From Paraburkholderia hospita (GTDB lineage Bacteria > Pseudomonadota > Gammaproteobacteria > Burkholderiales > Burkholderiaceae), in contig NZ_CP026107.1 in assembly GCF_002902965.1 (NCBI RefSeq), positions 1,612,001 to 1,676,000 on the forward strand: a stretch of DNA of 64,000 nucleotides, written 5' to 3'. Below the pieces are notes generated by a model that was not told where the DNA came from, ran no database searches, and saw nothing but the letters and a program-made list of their open reading frames with translations. Positions 1 through 8,747 of this stretch are shown here, piece after piece. A program made the translations under genes and the position numbers. Every line of letters begins with the position of its first letter. The first letter of the stretch is position 1.

Positions 1-392
1 ATGAAGGCGTCCGTGAGCGTAAGTTCGACCGACAAGTCCGGATATTGGCCCTGCAGCTCGTTGACCAGCCCGGCAATATGCAGCCTGCCAAGCGCTTCTG
101 GCGCATTGATCTTTACTAATCCCCGGATACCGGTACCCCGGTTCGCGAGTTGGTCTGCCGCGCTATCCAGCAACTCCACGGCCTCACGTACCTGCGTGTA
201 GTAGCGTTGCCCTTGCTCGGTGAGCCTGACCGCACGCGTGCTCCGATAAAACAGTTGCTGTCCCAGTTCTTTTTCCAACGACGCAACAAATCTCGACACT
301 GATGACGCAGGGACCTCAAAGTGCCGCGCGGTGGCGAGAAAACTGCCAGTCGTCGAGACCATCAAAAAATAGCGTAAGGCCTGGAGGTTCAT
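1..392 (-). CDS. LysR-family transcriptional regulator, N-terminal part (cut by window edge)
   Basis: The reverse strand reads an open frame from the ATG at 392 to the window edge, giving 130 residues that begin MNLQALRYFLMVSTTGSF. Residues 1-60 are a typical LysR winged helix-turn-helix (ATARHFEVPASSVSRFVASL, then LFYRSTRAVRLTEQG), followed by the linker helix and the start of the effector-binding domain (GLVKINAPEALG). The rest lies outside the window. It is divergent from the ene-reductase gene at 759, the usual position of a LysR activator relative to its target, so it probably controls the 759-4091 gene set. The effector cannot be read from the sequence. Confidence 0.93.
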   Translation of the reverse strand, partial: MNLQALRYFLMVSTTGSFLATARHFEVPASSVSRFVASLEKELGQQLFYRSTRAVRLTEQGQRYYTQVREAVELLDSAADQLANRGTGIRGLVKINAPEALGRLHIAGLVNELQGQYPDLSVELTLTDAF

Positions 393-758
393 GGGTGTCT
401 CTTAGCGATGAAGCGGCCCGTTCCCCTGAAGACGCCTGCCGGGGCTACGGGTAGCACCGCGTCAGTCCGCGCGAGTCTCTGAGAGCTGGACTGTCCCGGA
501 CTCATCCGCAAGCGAACCGCAGGGCAAATGGGACCAAAAATGCTGTTTCGACAAAAAAGATTTGCTGCCTCGACGAATTGTTGCAGATATCACATTCACC
601 TACCATCCTCTTCGTCAGGTTCCTCTCCATGCGCTCCCGGGTTTTGCGATGTACACGGGGTTAGAAATCCAAACTTCACGGCGCCGTGTCTATGCAGCAT
701 TGCTCCGTAGCTTGCAGTCTCCCCGTCATTACGATCAATCATGCAGGTCCCCCACACG
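393..758. promoter_or_regulatory. Divergent intergenic region between the LysR gene and the ene-reductase operon
   Basis: About 365 bases without a convincing gene. As the shared upstream region of a LysR gene and its likely target it should hold both promoters and the LysR site. I could not pick out an unambiguous T-N11-A palindrome. The short open frames here have no recognisable features. Confidence 0.4.
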
Positions 759-1889
759 ATGAACAGCCTCTTTGAAACCTTCGATCTCCATGGCATGGCT
801 CTCAGGAATCGTATCGTCATGGCACCGCTTACGCGCTCACGTGCCCGCCACGACATCGCGGACGAGCGCATTGCGCTCTACTACACGCAACGAGCCACCG
901 CCGGGTTGATCGTCAGCGAGGGCACGCCAATATCTCGCGAGGGGCAGGGATACCTGTTCAATCCCGGCATTTTCTCCGCAGAGCAGATTGCCGGATGGCG
1001 ATTGACCACCCAGTCCGTCCATTCCGTGGGCGGAAAGATTTTTGCGCAGATCTGGCATGTTGGCCGGGTGTCACATCCGTCGATCTTTCAGGACCGGCAA
1101 CTGCCTGTGAGTGGATCGTCGAAGCGCGCAATGGGTGCAGCGGCTTTTGGATATGACGACAAGGGAATGCCTGGCTTCGTTGAACCGCCCGCCCCTCGTC
1201 AGCTCGAAACCAGCGAGATCGCACGGGTTGTGGAAGAGTTTGCACAGGCTGCCCAGAACGCGATCGAAGCAGGCTTCGACGGCGTAGAAATTCATGGAGC
1301 AAACGGGTACCTGCTGGAGCAGTTCATGAACCCGCTTGTCAATGATCGAACCGATTGCTACGCCGGTGACACGATCGGCAACCGGTTGCGTTTCGTCCTT
1401 GAGGTGATCGATGCGGTCGTGCAACGGATCGGCGCCCAGCGTGTGGGTATCCGCATCTCTCCGTATGGGAAGCTTTTCGACATGCCTCTCTATGAAGAGA
1501 TCGACAGTACGTACACGGAACTTGCCGAACAGATCGGCCAGCGAAAGCTTGCCTATGTCCATGTCATGAATCAGTCGGGGTTCGCTCGACCGGATAACGT
1601 CATAGAAACCGAGGGCGCGTCAGGATTCAATGGGTTGCTGCGGAAAATGAAAGTCCATCTTTCACGTACTGCGCTCATTCTGGCAGGCGGAATGACGCGG
1701 GAACACGCCGAGCAGATGATCGAAAGCAATCTCATTGACCTCGCTGCGTTTGGTGCTAATTTTGTTAGCAATCCAGATCTTGTCGCCAGGATTCAGAACG
1801 GTTGGCCGCTGACACCCCCTGATCCCAACACTTTTTACGGCGGTGGTGCGGAAGGCTACATCGACTACAAGCCTTACACAGCCAGTTAG
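759..1889 (+). CDS. Alkene reductase, Old Yellow Enzyme family (NemA-like)
   Basis: An FMN-dependent, NADPH-using ene-reductase of about 376 residues that would reduce activated C=C bonds (enones, maleimides) or nitro compounds in the cytoplasm. The TIM-barrel family is clear from LRNRIVMAPLTRSRA near the N-terminus, the substrate-anion-binding His/Asn pair in VEIHGANGY (about His179 and Asn182), and the FMN phosphate-binding part (LILAGGMT, FGANFVSNPDL). The usual motif DRTDxYGGSxENR is changed to DRTDCYAGDTIGNR, unlike the paralogue at 9573. I chose the ATG at 759 because the product then starts at the family's normal N-terminus (MNSLFETFDL); an upstream ATG at 741 adds six residues. It leads an apparent gene set with the SDR, CMD-like and NTF2-like genes. 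Confidence 0.92.
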   Translation: MNSLFETFDLHGMALRNRIVMAPLTRSRARHDIADERIALYYTQRATAGLIVSEGTPISREGQGYLFNPGIFSAEQIAGWRLTTQSVHSVGGKIFAQIWHVGRVSHPSIFQDRQLPVSGSSKRAMGAAAFGYDDKGMPGFVEPPAPRQLETSEIARVVEEFAQAAQNAIEAGFDGVEIHGANGYLLEQFMNPLVNDRTDCYAGDTIGNRLRFVLEVIDAVVQRIGAQRVGIRISPYGKLFDMPLYEEIDSTYTELAEQIGQRKLAYVHVMNQSGFARPDNVIETEGASGFNGLLRKMKVHLSRTALILAGGMTREHAEQMIESNLIDLAAFGANFVSNPDLVARIQNGWPLTPPDPNTFYGGGAEGYIDYKPYTAS

Positions 1890-2113
1890 TTTGCGCTGCC
1901 CGGTATCGCCATCGCAAGAGGCGCCATGTCGAGAGCGCCCAGCATGCAAGTTCGCTTACTGCTGACCATCTCGCTCCCTGACGAATTGACCTGTCGTGCG
2001 GGCCTAACCGCTTACCTGCGCGCGAGGCATCTCGTTTCCACGTTCAATGGACGCCACAAAACCATCGGTCCGTGTGGCGTCAAAGTCAGACAAATACATT
2101 CTCGGAGTAAAGC

Positions 2114-2824
2114 ATGAGCACATCACAGAAGGTTGTCGTCGTTACCGGTGCATCGCAAGGAATTGGTGCCGATGTCGTCAAGGCATTTCGCAAGCTCGAC
2201 TACCGCGTCATCGCAACCTCACGTTCGATCAAACCATCAGAAGATCCGAACATTCTGACCGTTGCCGGCGATATCGGCGACCCCGAAACCGCTCAACGCG
2301 TCATTTCGGAAGGCGTCGCGAAGTTCGGCCGGATCGACACGCTGGTGAACAACGCCGGCATTTACATCGGCAAGCCTTTCACGGAAAACACCAGGGAAGA
2401 CTATGCCGCTGTCACGAATGTGAATATTGCGGGCTTCTATTACATCACGCAGCTTGCCATCGCCGAAATGGAAAAGCATTCGAGCGGCCACGTGGTCAGT
2501 GTGACCGCAAGCGTCGTGGATCAGGCGATCAGCGGCGTGTATTCGGTGCTGGCAGCGCTGACGAAGGGCGGTCTGAACGCCGCCACGAAGTCACTGGCGA
2601 TTGAGTACGCAAAGAAAGGTATTCGCGTCAATGCCGTAGCGCCGGGGGTGATCAAGACTCCAATGCACCCGTCGGAATATCACGACATGCTCGATGGCCT
2701 CCATCCACTGGGCCGCATGGGCGAAATGAGCGATATCACGAATGCGATCCTGTTCCTTGATTCGGCACCGTTCATTACGGGAGAGATCCTGCACGTCGAC
2801 GGCGGCCAGAGTGCAGGCCGTTAA
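2114..2824 (+). CDS. SDR-family protein lacking the canonical YxxxK motif
   Basis: A 236-residue Rossmann-fold short-chain dehydrogenase/reductase. It has the NAD(P)-binding TGASQGIG at residues 11-18, NNAG at about residue 80, and the C-terminal pattern [16 protein letters not shown] and ITGEILHVDGG. The catalytic region is odd: where classical SDRs have Tyr-x-x-x-Lys, this protein reads VYSVLAALTKGGLNAA, so the Tyr is eight residues before the aligned Lys and the -4 position is Ala. It may use a shifted Tyr, or be non-catalytic or altered in chemistry. A GGAG ribosome-binding site lies before the ATG. It sits between the ene-reductase and the CMD-like gene, on the same strand, suggesting a shared pathway. 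Confidence 0.9.
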   Translation: MSTSQKVVVVTGASQGIGADVVKAFRKLDYRVIATSRSIKPSEDPNILTVAGDIGDPETAQRVISEGVAKFGRIDTLVNNAGIYIGKPFTENTREDYAAVTNVNIAGFYYITQLAIAEMEKHSSGHVVSVTASVVDQAISGVYSVLAALTKGGLNAATKSLAIEYAKKGIRVNAVAPGVIKTPMHPSEYHDMLDGLHPLGRMGEMSDITNAILFLDSAPFITGEILHVDGGQSAGR

Positions 2825-2898
2825 ATAACGCGAGGTTCAGCGGCCGCTATAACTTCCTTGTTGCGTTGCGACCGCTCGCCACTCGAATCAGGATAGAT

Positions 2899-3621
2899 AT
2901 GGACATCCCCACTTACGACTCATCCGTAAGCGCGTTTGACGGCATCCGCACGGTCTCGCCAGCGCTTGAACGCTATACGACTGACGTCCTGCTGGGCGAT
3001 CTGTGGAAGCGCCCGCAATTGTCGCCACGAGACCGCAGCATCGTGACGCTGTCGGTGTTGATTGCGCGCAATCAGAGCGCCGAACTGCCGTATTACGTCG
3101 ATCTGGCGCTCGATAGCGGCCTCGAACCTGGCGAGATTTCCGAGCTCATCACGCACCTCGCGTTTTATTCGGGCTGGGCCAATGCGCTGGCAGCCGTGAA
3201 GGCAACGAACCCCGTCTTTGGACGACGCGTAATCGCTGCAACCCAGCTGGCGCCTGCCTCCGTCGATCTTCTTCCTATCGACGCGGCAGCCGTCTCACAA
3301 CTCGAGACCGCAGCGCAGAACTTCGGTGCGGTGGCGCCGGGACTTGTGCAGTTCTCTACCGAGGTACTCTTTGGCAACCTGTGGCTGCGACCAGGCCTCG
3401 CGCCGCGAGACCGCAGTCTTGCGACGCTCAGTACGGTGGTTGCCACGGGGCAGTTCCCACAATTGGCCAGTTACATCAGCCGGGCCATGGACAACGGATT
3501 AACCCGGGCGCAGATGGCGGAAGTGATGACACAACTGGCGTTTTACTCGGGTTGGTCCAGCGCCTTTACGGCACTGCCAATCGTGAAGGATGTCTTTGAG
3601 AAGCGGCCCCGGCAATCGTGA
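2899..3621 (+). CDS. Carboxymuconolactone decarboxylase-like protein with two tandem domains
   Basis: About 240 residues made of two copies of the all-alpha CMD/AhpD-like domain: residues about 20-105 (VLLGDLWKRPQLSPRDRSIV ... HLAFYSGWANAL) and about 145-230 (VLFGNLWLRPGLAPRDRSLA ... QLAFYSGWSSAF). Neither copy has the CxxC pair of peroxidase-type AhpD proteins, so a redox disulfide role is unlikely and a decarboxylase/isomerase-like or structural role is more plausible. The start at 2899 gives MDIPTYDSS directly before the first domain; an upstream ATG at 2866 lies in poorer sequence. CMD, SDR and NTF2-like genes often travel together with ene-reductases in proteobacteria. Confidence 0.88.
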   Translation: MDIPTYDSSVSAFDGIRTVSPALERYTTDVLLGDLWKRPQLSPRDRSIVTLSVLIARNQSAELPYYVDLALDSGLEPGEISELITHLAFYSGWANALAAVKATNPVFGRRVIAATQLAPASVDLLPIDAAAVSQLETAAQNFGAVAPGLVQFSTEVLFGNLWLRPGLAPRDRSLATLSTVVATGQFPQLASYISRAMDNGLTRAQMAEVMTQLAFYSGWSSAFTALPIVKDVFEKRPRQS

Positions 3622-3683
3622 GACTCATGTCTATGAGCCGTTTGCCGAAAGGCAATTCAATAACCTTTATCGAAGTGACTAAA

Positions 3684-4091
3684 ATGACACCTGGTGATAT
3701 TCAGGAAATCAAGGCATTAAACGCAAAATACAACTTCTCGATCGACGAAGGCAACGCTGAAGCGTGGGCGGGTTGCTTCACCACCGACGGAGCCTTCAAT
3801 GCTGCGATCGAGGGAGAAACACCAAAAGGCACCGAGCAATTGAAGGCTTTCGTTCCTACGGGCATCGCAACGTTCGGGACCATGTATCACCTCACAACCA
3901 ACGAGATTATTTCGGTCGACGGTGAAAACGCCCGTCAAAAGTGCTATCTCCAGTTCTTCACGAAAAAGGACGGTGCCATCGACGGCTACATTTGCGTCTA
4001 TGACGATTGGCTCAAGCGCGAGAACGGCGCCTGGAAGTACAGCCGTCGAGACGTGATATCAAAAGACAGATTTAGTCATCTGGAAGTTTGA
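3684..4091 (+). CDS. Nuclear transport factor 2-like (SnoaL/ketosteroid-isomerase fold) protein
   Basis: A 135-residue cone-shaped alpha+beta barrel protein: EIKALNAKYNFSIDEGNAEAW, then GCFTTDGAF, the LTTNEIISVDGENARQKCY strand region and WLKRENGAWKYSRRDV. The WxxCFTxDGxF and C-terminal GxWKxxxRxV patterns are typical of SnoaL-like and limonene-epoxide-hydrolase-like enzymes and dehydratases. The exact reaction cannot be deduced. The start at 3684 (MTPGDIQEI) matches the usual N-terminal helix; the upstream ATG at 3618 overlaps the end of the CMD-like gene. It is the last gene of the 759-4091 set. Confidence 0.85.
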   Translation: MTPGDIQEIKALNAKYNFSIDEGNAEAWAGCFTTDGAFNAAIEGETPKGTEQLKAFVPTGIATFGTMYHLTTNEIISVDGENARQKCYLQFFTKKDGAIDGYICVYDDWLKRENGAWKYSRRDVISKDRFSHLEV

Positions 4092-4836
4092 TGCAACATA
4101 CCAGAAACCTTGACGCCTGTTGGAGTGGCTATAAAACGCGTGACTGCATATGATTACGCTCAGCCTTTAGCTCGCGATCAGCGACGGCACCTTGCATGAT
4201 GCAATTGTTCGCAATCGTTGCGGGGATCGCTCCTGACCGAAAACGGAAGGGCGCTCTCCTATGTCAGAAACTGCGCTAGAACAGCGATGCTTCGCGAGGA
4301 TCACGTGTGGGAGGACGCGAAGTAACGGCCGCCCTTGCACCGCGCGTCGTCGAGCGTCGCATGTTCGATGTCGATATAGAGGTGCCGAAGCCTCACCGGT
4401 GTAGAACTCTGCGGGAGCAAACCCGTCGCGACGCCTGAAGGCAACATCCGCGCCCCAGCTTCGATCTGGACCACATGTGCGACACCACAGGCTGCGCGAG
4501 CACTTTGTTTCAGCGTTCGTCGGCTATCTCGGTCATGGTGAAGCCGCATCCTCGATCGAGCCCGCTTCGCAGAAAGGACGCTGTGGACGGGCCGATTCTG
4601 GCCAACGCGTCCGGCTTGAGCCGGCCGCGAGCGGCGCATCATGTACCGGACCTGCAATCAACCGGCCGTCTGGTTGCCGGATCAGGAGTCCGCCAGCGTC
4701 GCCTCAATACGCTGCACTGGTGCCGGACTCGATGTTGCCTCTTTAGCACGCTCCCTGGCGGGCGAGTGGGTTCGCCGCGCGCCTGTTTTCCCGTTTCGTT
4801 GAAAGACACGTACACCGGGTTGAAGATCGCGAAGTA
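4092..4836. other. Gene-poor stretch, possibly decayed sequence
   Basis: About 745 bases between the NTF2-like gene and the diguanylate cyclase gene. Open frames exist on both strands (for example 4301-4657 reverse, 4477-4746 forward) but none has recognisable motifs, a ribosome-binding site or genome-like codon use. The even mix of broken frames suggests degraded coding sequence, but I cannot identify a parent gene. Confidence 0.4.
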
Positions 4837-6000
4837 TCAGGCTGGAGTTAGCAAATCCGAACCTGCCAGTTCAACGCGCCCTTTTCCCTTCCGCTTCGCA
4901 CGATACAACGCTGCGTCAGCGCGACTTATCAGGTCGCTGAGCGTATCGTCAAAGCCGCATTCGTCGATACCTGCACTGAAGGTCCATCGAGGCTGATCTT
5001 CTTGTGTTTTGCTAACGCCGGCTGACGACAGAATGGATTCAATCAGTCCAGCCGCCTGTTCCCGTCCGGTCTGTGGAAAGAAAATTGCAAACTCTTCACC
5101 ACCAAGTCGCCCGAAAAGGTCCGTACGTCGAAGCTGCCGGGACACCTCGATGGCAAAATTCTGCAGGACGCGGTCGCCAGCAGGATGCCCGTAATGGTCG
5201 TTGATGACCTTGAAGTCGTCGAGATCAATGATGGCAACCGAAAGCAGCGAACGGTCGGAAAGAGAGCCCTTCAAAAGCTCTCCCCCACGTAACAGGAGCT
5301 CACGTCTTGCAAGCAGACCTGTCAGCTCGTCGACTGTTGCGAGGCGTTGCGCATGATCCACGAGACTGTCGTTCACCAGCATCACGAGGCCGATTGACAG
5401 CAGTAGCAGCGAAAGGATGCCCGCTGAAATGAAGGCGATATTCCATGCCGACGGCTCCAGAACCCTCGCCGTGACATTTGCGAAGAAAATGCACTGAACG
5501 ACTCTCGACGCATGTACCACCGTGCCTGCAGCCGCTCCCACCAGGACCACCCAATGACCATACTGACGCCGACGCGACGTGCGGGAATTCCAGATGGTCC
5601 AGCCCACGGCCATCCGTGTATAGCCGAGCAGACCGGACATCACGGCTGCTCGCGCGTTCTCGTTGGGCGAAAACATAGTCCAATAAAAAACGGCGCCGAC
5701 CGACACGGCCAGGCCAAGGTGCTCGTATCGCCCGATCGTCGGCCGGCCGGCAAAGCGGCGACAGCCTTGCAAAATCAGCACCGCAGCCGTGAGGACACAC
5801 GAACACGCAGCGAGTACGATCGGTGGCGGGTAATTACCGCGCCTTGAAACGAGTATTCCGAAGGCCACAAATAACATGCAGTGCGCGGCGAGCCATCGGT
5901 CAAGACCTGCAATGCGATGACGCGCGAGGCTGCCAAGTACGGCAGCGCTTGCGATGCATGACACCATGGCGAAGACAAGAAGGACGTCAGTGCTGGACAT
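4837..6000 (-). CDS. Membrane-anchored diguanylate cyclase (GGDEF domain)
   Basis: About 387 residues. The first ~215 are a multi-pass membrane domain of about six hydrophobic segments (for example MSSTDVLLVFAMVSCIASAA and IAFISAGILSLLLLSIGLVM). A GGDEF domain follows (VDELTGLLARRELL, VAIIDLDDFKVINDHYGHPA, then RLGGEEFAIFFPQTG). The active-site motif is GGEEF and the inhibitory I-site RRTD lies five residues before it, so an active cyclic-di-GMP synthase with product inhibition is predicted. The start at 6000 gives MSSTDVLL; a further upstream in-frame start at 6147 would add a 49-residue charged tail unlike a membrane protein N-terminus. It is monocistronic, and the signal sensed by the membrane part is unknown. 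Confidence 0.92.
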   Translation of the reverse strand: MSSTDVLLVFAMVSCIASAAVLGSLARHRIAGLDRWLAAHCMLFVAFGILVSRRGNYPPPIVLAACSCVLTAAVLILQGCRRFAGRPTIGRYEHLGLAVSVGAVFYWTMFSPNENARAAVMSGLLGYTRMAVGWTIWNSRTSRRRQYGHWVVLVGAAAGTVVHASRVVQCIFFANVTARVLEPSAWNIAFISAGILSLLLLSIGLVMLVNDSLVDHAQRLATVDELTGLLARRELLLRGGELLKGSLSDRSLLSVAIIDLDDFKVINDHYGHPAGDRVLQNFAIEVSRQLRRTDLFGRLGGEEFAIFFPQTGREQAAGLIESILSSAGVSKTQEDQPRWTFSAGIDECGFDDTLSDLISRADAALYRAKRKGKGRVELAGSDLLTPA

Positions 6001-6858
6001 TGGTCTGCTTACGTTGTTGTTAGCCTCAGCCTGTCGTTCAGGAAACGCCGCAGGGCTGTGCACAGGCGATCTCAGTGAAGCTTTCGGAATCGCTCCCCGG
6101 ATGGGGCCCCCAAAAAGAAGCACGTCATTGCTTATCGAGCGAAACACGCTTCTTCGCTACGACGCTCGCCCATCAGCGATTGCAGTCGTATCTCTGAGAC
6201 CGACGCATTTTATCTCGCGAGCCAGTTTGGAGGCGGTGTTTCTCGATGAGGATGAGCGCACTCAGCTGGAAGCTTGTTGTAGTAACCGTAATCTTGATGT
6301 TGTAAGGAAGGCTGTACCTCTCATGCCCCGGCCTGTCATCAGCCCATTCATATCTGATGCATTCACGGGAAAGAAGCCCAACGGGGCAGATCTGCGCGCG
6401 GTAGTGAAAAAGGCTTGTGAACGTCGTATGGGTTACGTTTCGTCGTGGTAAAGAAACTGCACCACCGGAAAACCCACTACGTCCAGCCGGGCGAATCCGT
6501 TCATTGGCAAACGGCGCGATGTCTTCGGGCCGCTCCAGAAGATACCCCTTCCGGTTCTGAAAGATCTCACTACGGAGTGGCTGCTCCGTCGATGATGGGA
6601 ACGTCGTCTCGGCCCCCGCATTGCGAGCGACCTGACTCGCCCGGATCTCGAGGTTAGAACCGGATTAACTCCTGGAAATCCTCACTTTTTGCTGGTTCTG
6701 ATAGCCGGGACAAATGACAGGTGCCTGCCCGCTTCCTGAATCTGCCGAGCCCGGTGGTGTTGCGAGACAATCATTTGAGTCCATGTTTTTAGACATTTTC
6801 TTGACACACCGACGATCTGAACCTCCTCCTCACCCAATTCTTCCGCGACCGATCAGAT
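6001..6858. other. Gene-poor stretch with one doubtful small ORF
   Basis: About 860 bases between the diguanylate cyclase (reverse) and the end of the helicase gene. The only frame of possible interest is forward 6101-6451, a 116-residue product with regions such as FLDEDERTQLEACC, but its third-position GC is only about half, much lower than neighbouring genes, and it has no recognisable domain. It could be a foreign or decayed gene or chance. The remaining bases show nothing I can support. Confidence 0.35.
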
Positions 6859-8319
6859 TCATGATCTGAACAGACGCAGGAGCGCATCGCGAAGGTCCGA
6901 TACGTCCAGCACGTGCTGCGCACGCGTGAACGCGACGTAGAGCAGCCGCAGTTCGTCCTCCTCCACAGTCAGGCGACCATCGACGTATTTAAACAGAAAA
7001 TCGTTGATGACTTTCACCCGCTTCCATTCGAGGCCCTTGGCCCGGTGCACCGTGGATATCACGTAATCGGCCTGCGCTTCAGGCGTAATCCGTTGTGCCA
7101 GCGAGCGCAGATAGCCGGTTCCGAATTCATCGACAATCCGCACGATGGGAAGCAGATCGGCGCCGGCCGCGCTGCGAGCGAAAGTCTGTGCATCGTCCCA
7201 CGTCTCAAACAGCGAAAAGGCTGCAGGTCTGTAGGCCCGCCGCCCCGCTATCAACCTGTCTGCCCCATCTGCATACGCAACAATTTCGGTGGGACTCATA
7301 CGGATTGACGGTCGGTGGCCCGCCTCCACGCCTGCGGCCAGATGCCAGATGGCGGACACATTCTTGCGGCAAAGGATGGCATCAACGGGTGGAGCGACCA
7401 TCGGGTCTTCGACGAGGATCGAGCCGATCGTGCCCTGGCCGCGAACGGCTGTCTGCTCGCCCAGCAGCCCGAGTAGCCGGCTGGCGAGCGTGGCGAACGT
7501 GTGACCGAAACGGAAGGACTCGGTCAGCGCGTGTTGGGGTGCATCGATCTGCGCCATGGCGTTCACTGCGCCACGCCATTCGTATATCTGCTGGTACGGG
7601 TCACCAACGTAGACGATCTGGGCATGTGGCTGCCCGTTCAGAAGCCACAGCATCACGCCATCGCTGTCCTGCGCCTCGTCGAAGAGGATGAAGTCGGATT
7701 CGATGCGCGGGTGCCCTTGCGCCCAGACCTTCAGATAGACGTCGGGAATGATGGCGCTGCGGCCACGCGGGTCCGTGCTCTCACTCCACAGGCGAGCGAC
7801 ATAGGGGCTCAGTCCTTCCCGCAGCCAGTCGGCGGCTTTATCGTCGATCTTCTCGTCGACGGGAACATGGATAGCTTTCGGCGCGTCGTCAGCCGAGCGG
7901 CAGAACCTGCCCAGTCCATCGACAATCATGCGACCGAGCTCGAACGGTGTGAGTTCGACGGTCTTTCCCGTCACGAGGGGCACCTCTACTGGACCAATGC
8001 CATAGCGAGCAGCAAGTTCGTGAGGCAGCTCCGCGGGGTGGTTCACCCGCGCTGCAAGCGCGGGCGACACCGATCGGTAGGCCAGCGAGTGGACGGTTCC
8101 GGCCATCACGTTGGGCGGAAAGCCGCGCCGCGCGTGCTCTGCAATCTCGCGGTTAAACGCCAGATAGATGCCACGCTGATGGGCGAGGCGGTTTGCGACA
8201 AGCCGCAGTGTCGAGGTCTTGCCCGCACCCGCGTACGCCTTGATCTTGAGATTGCCGCCACCGGCGACAGCATCGACGATCGCCTGCTGTTCAGGTGTCG
8301 GTCTTATCAAACGAGCCAT
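6859..8319 (-). CDS. UvrD/Rep-like superfamily 1 DNA helicase (FBH1-like, stand-alone)
   Basis: A 486-residue SF1A helicase. The motifs appear in order: Q motif (TPEQQAIVDAV), Walker A (AYAGAGKTST), motif Ia (GIYLAFNREIAEHA ... GTVHSLAYR), Walker B DEAQD (FILFDEAQDSDG), motif III (VGDPYQQIYEWRGA), motif IV (TESFRFG), motif V (STVHRAKGLEWKRVK) and motif VI (LLYVAFTRAQ). It is shorter than UvrD or Rep (about 670-720 residues), with reduced inserted domains, like the bacterial FBH1-type proteins. It probably unwinds DNA 3'-5' or strips protein from it. No nuclease domain or partner gene is adjacent, so a repair or replication-fork role is more likely than a two-gene defence system. Confidence 0.92.
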   Translation of the reverse strand: MARLIRPTPEQQAIVDAVAGGGNLKIKAYAGAGKTSTLRLVANRLAHQRGIYLAFNREIAEHARRGFPPNVMAGTVHSLAYRSVSPALAARVNHPAELPHELAARYGIGPVEVPLVTGKTVELTPFELGRMIVDGLGRFCRSADDAPKAIHVPVDEKIDDKAADWLREGLSPYVARLWSESTDPRGRSAIIPDVYLKVWAQGHPRIESDFILFDEAQDSDGVMLWLLNGQPHAQIVYVGDPYQQIYEWRGAVNAMAQIDAPQHALTESFRFGHTFATLASRLLGLLGEQTAVRGQGTIGSILVEDPMVAPPVDAILCRKNVSAIWHLAAGVEAGHRPSIRMSPTEIVAYADGADRLIAGRRAYRPAAFSLFETWDDAQTFARSAAGADLLPIVRIVDEFGTGYLRSLAQRITPEAQADYVISTVHRAKGLEWKRVKVINDFLFKYVDGRLTVEEDELRLLYVAFTRAQHVLDVSDLRDALLRLFRS

Positions 8320-8747
8320 TTGCAGTTCGGGAGCAGATGAACCGACAGTCTACGCGGAACGCAAAGGCCGCAACTGCAATGCGCTGCGCCGACCGGGCAA
8401 CCACGGCGTCCAGCGAACTGGACAGAATACGGTCCGTCCGTGGCGTAGTCGTCCCGATCGTCGCGGACGTGTTGCACATCGGGTGAGAGTCCCGCGGCGC
8501 TCATTCCTCGAACCTGCCGCACATTGCCGTCCCCGGTCTGTCCGACGGATGTGTGATCGATGGCAGCCGCGGTGGCAACAGCGCCCGACTCCTGAACCAT
8601 GCGTGCGTCCCGATCTGCGAGGCCAGCGCGATCGGTGATGATGTGCGTGGTTGACACGCAATTTCGTCAGGCTCTGTGTGTATCGCCACGCAGAGCCGGC
8701 CGTCTTGCGCTAATGCCCATACCCATCCACGCTGCGCAGCCTGACCT
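8320..8747. other. Intergenic stretch between the helicase and Rrf2 genes
   Basis: About 430 bases upstream of the helicase gene and downstream of the Rrf2 gene. Small overlapping frames occur on both strands (for example reverse 8307-8657) but none carries a family signature or a good ribosome-binding site. The helicase promoter presumably lies here. Confidence 0.35.
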
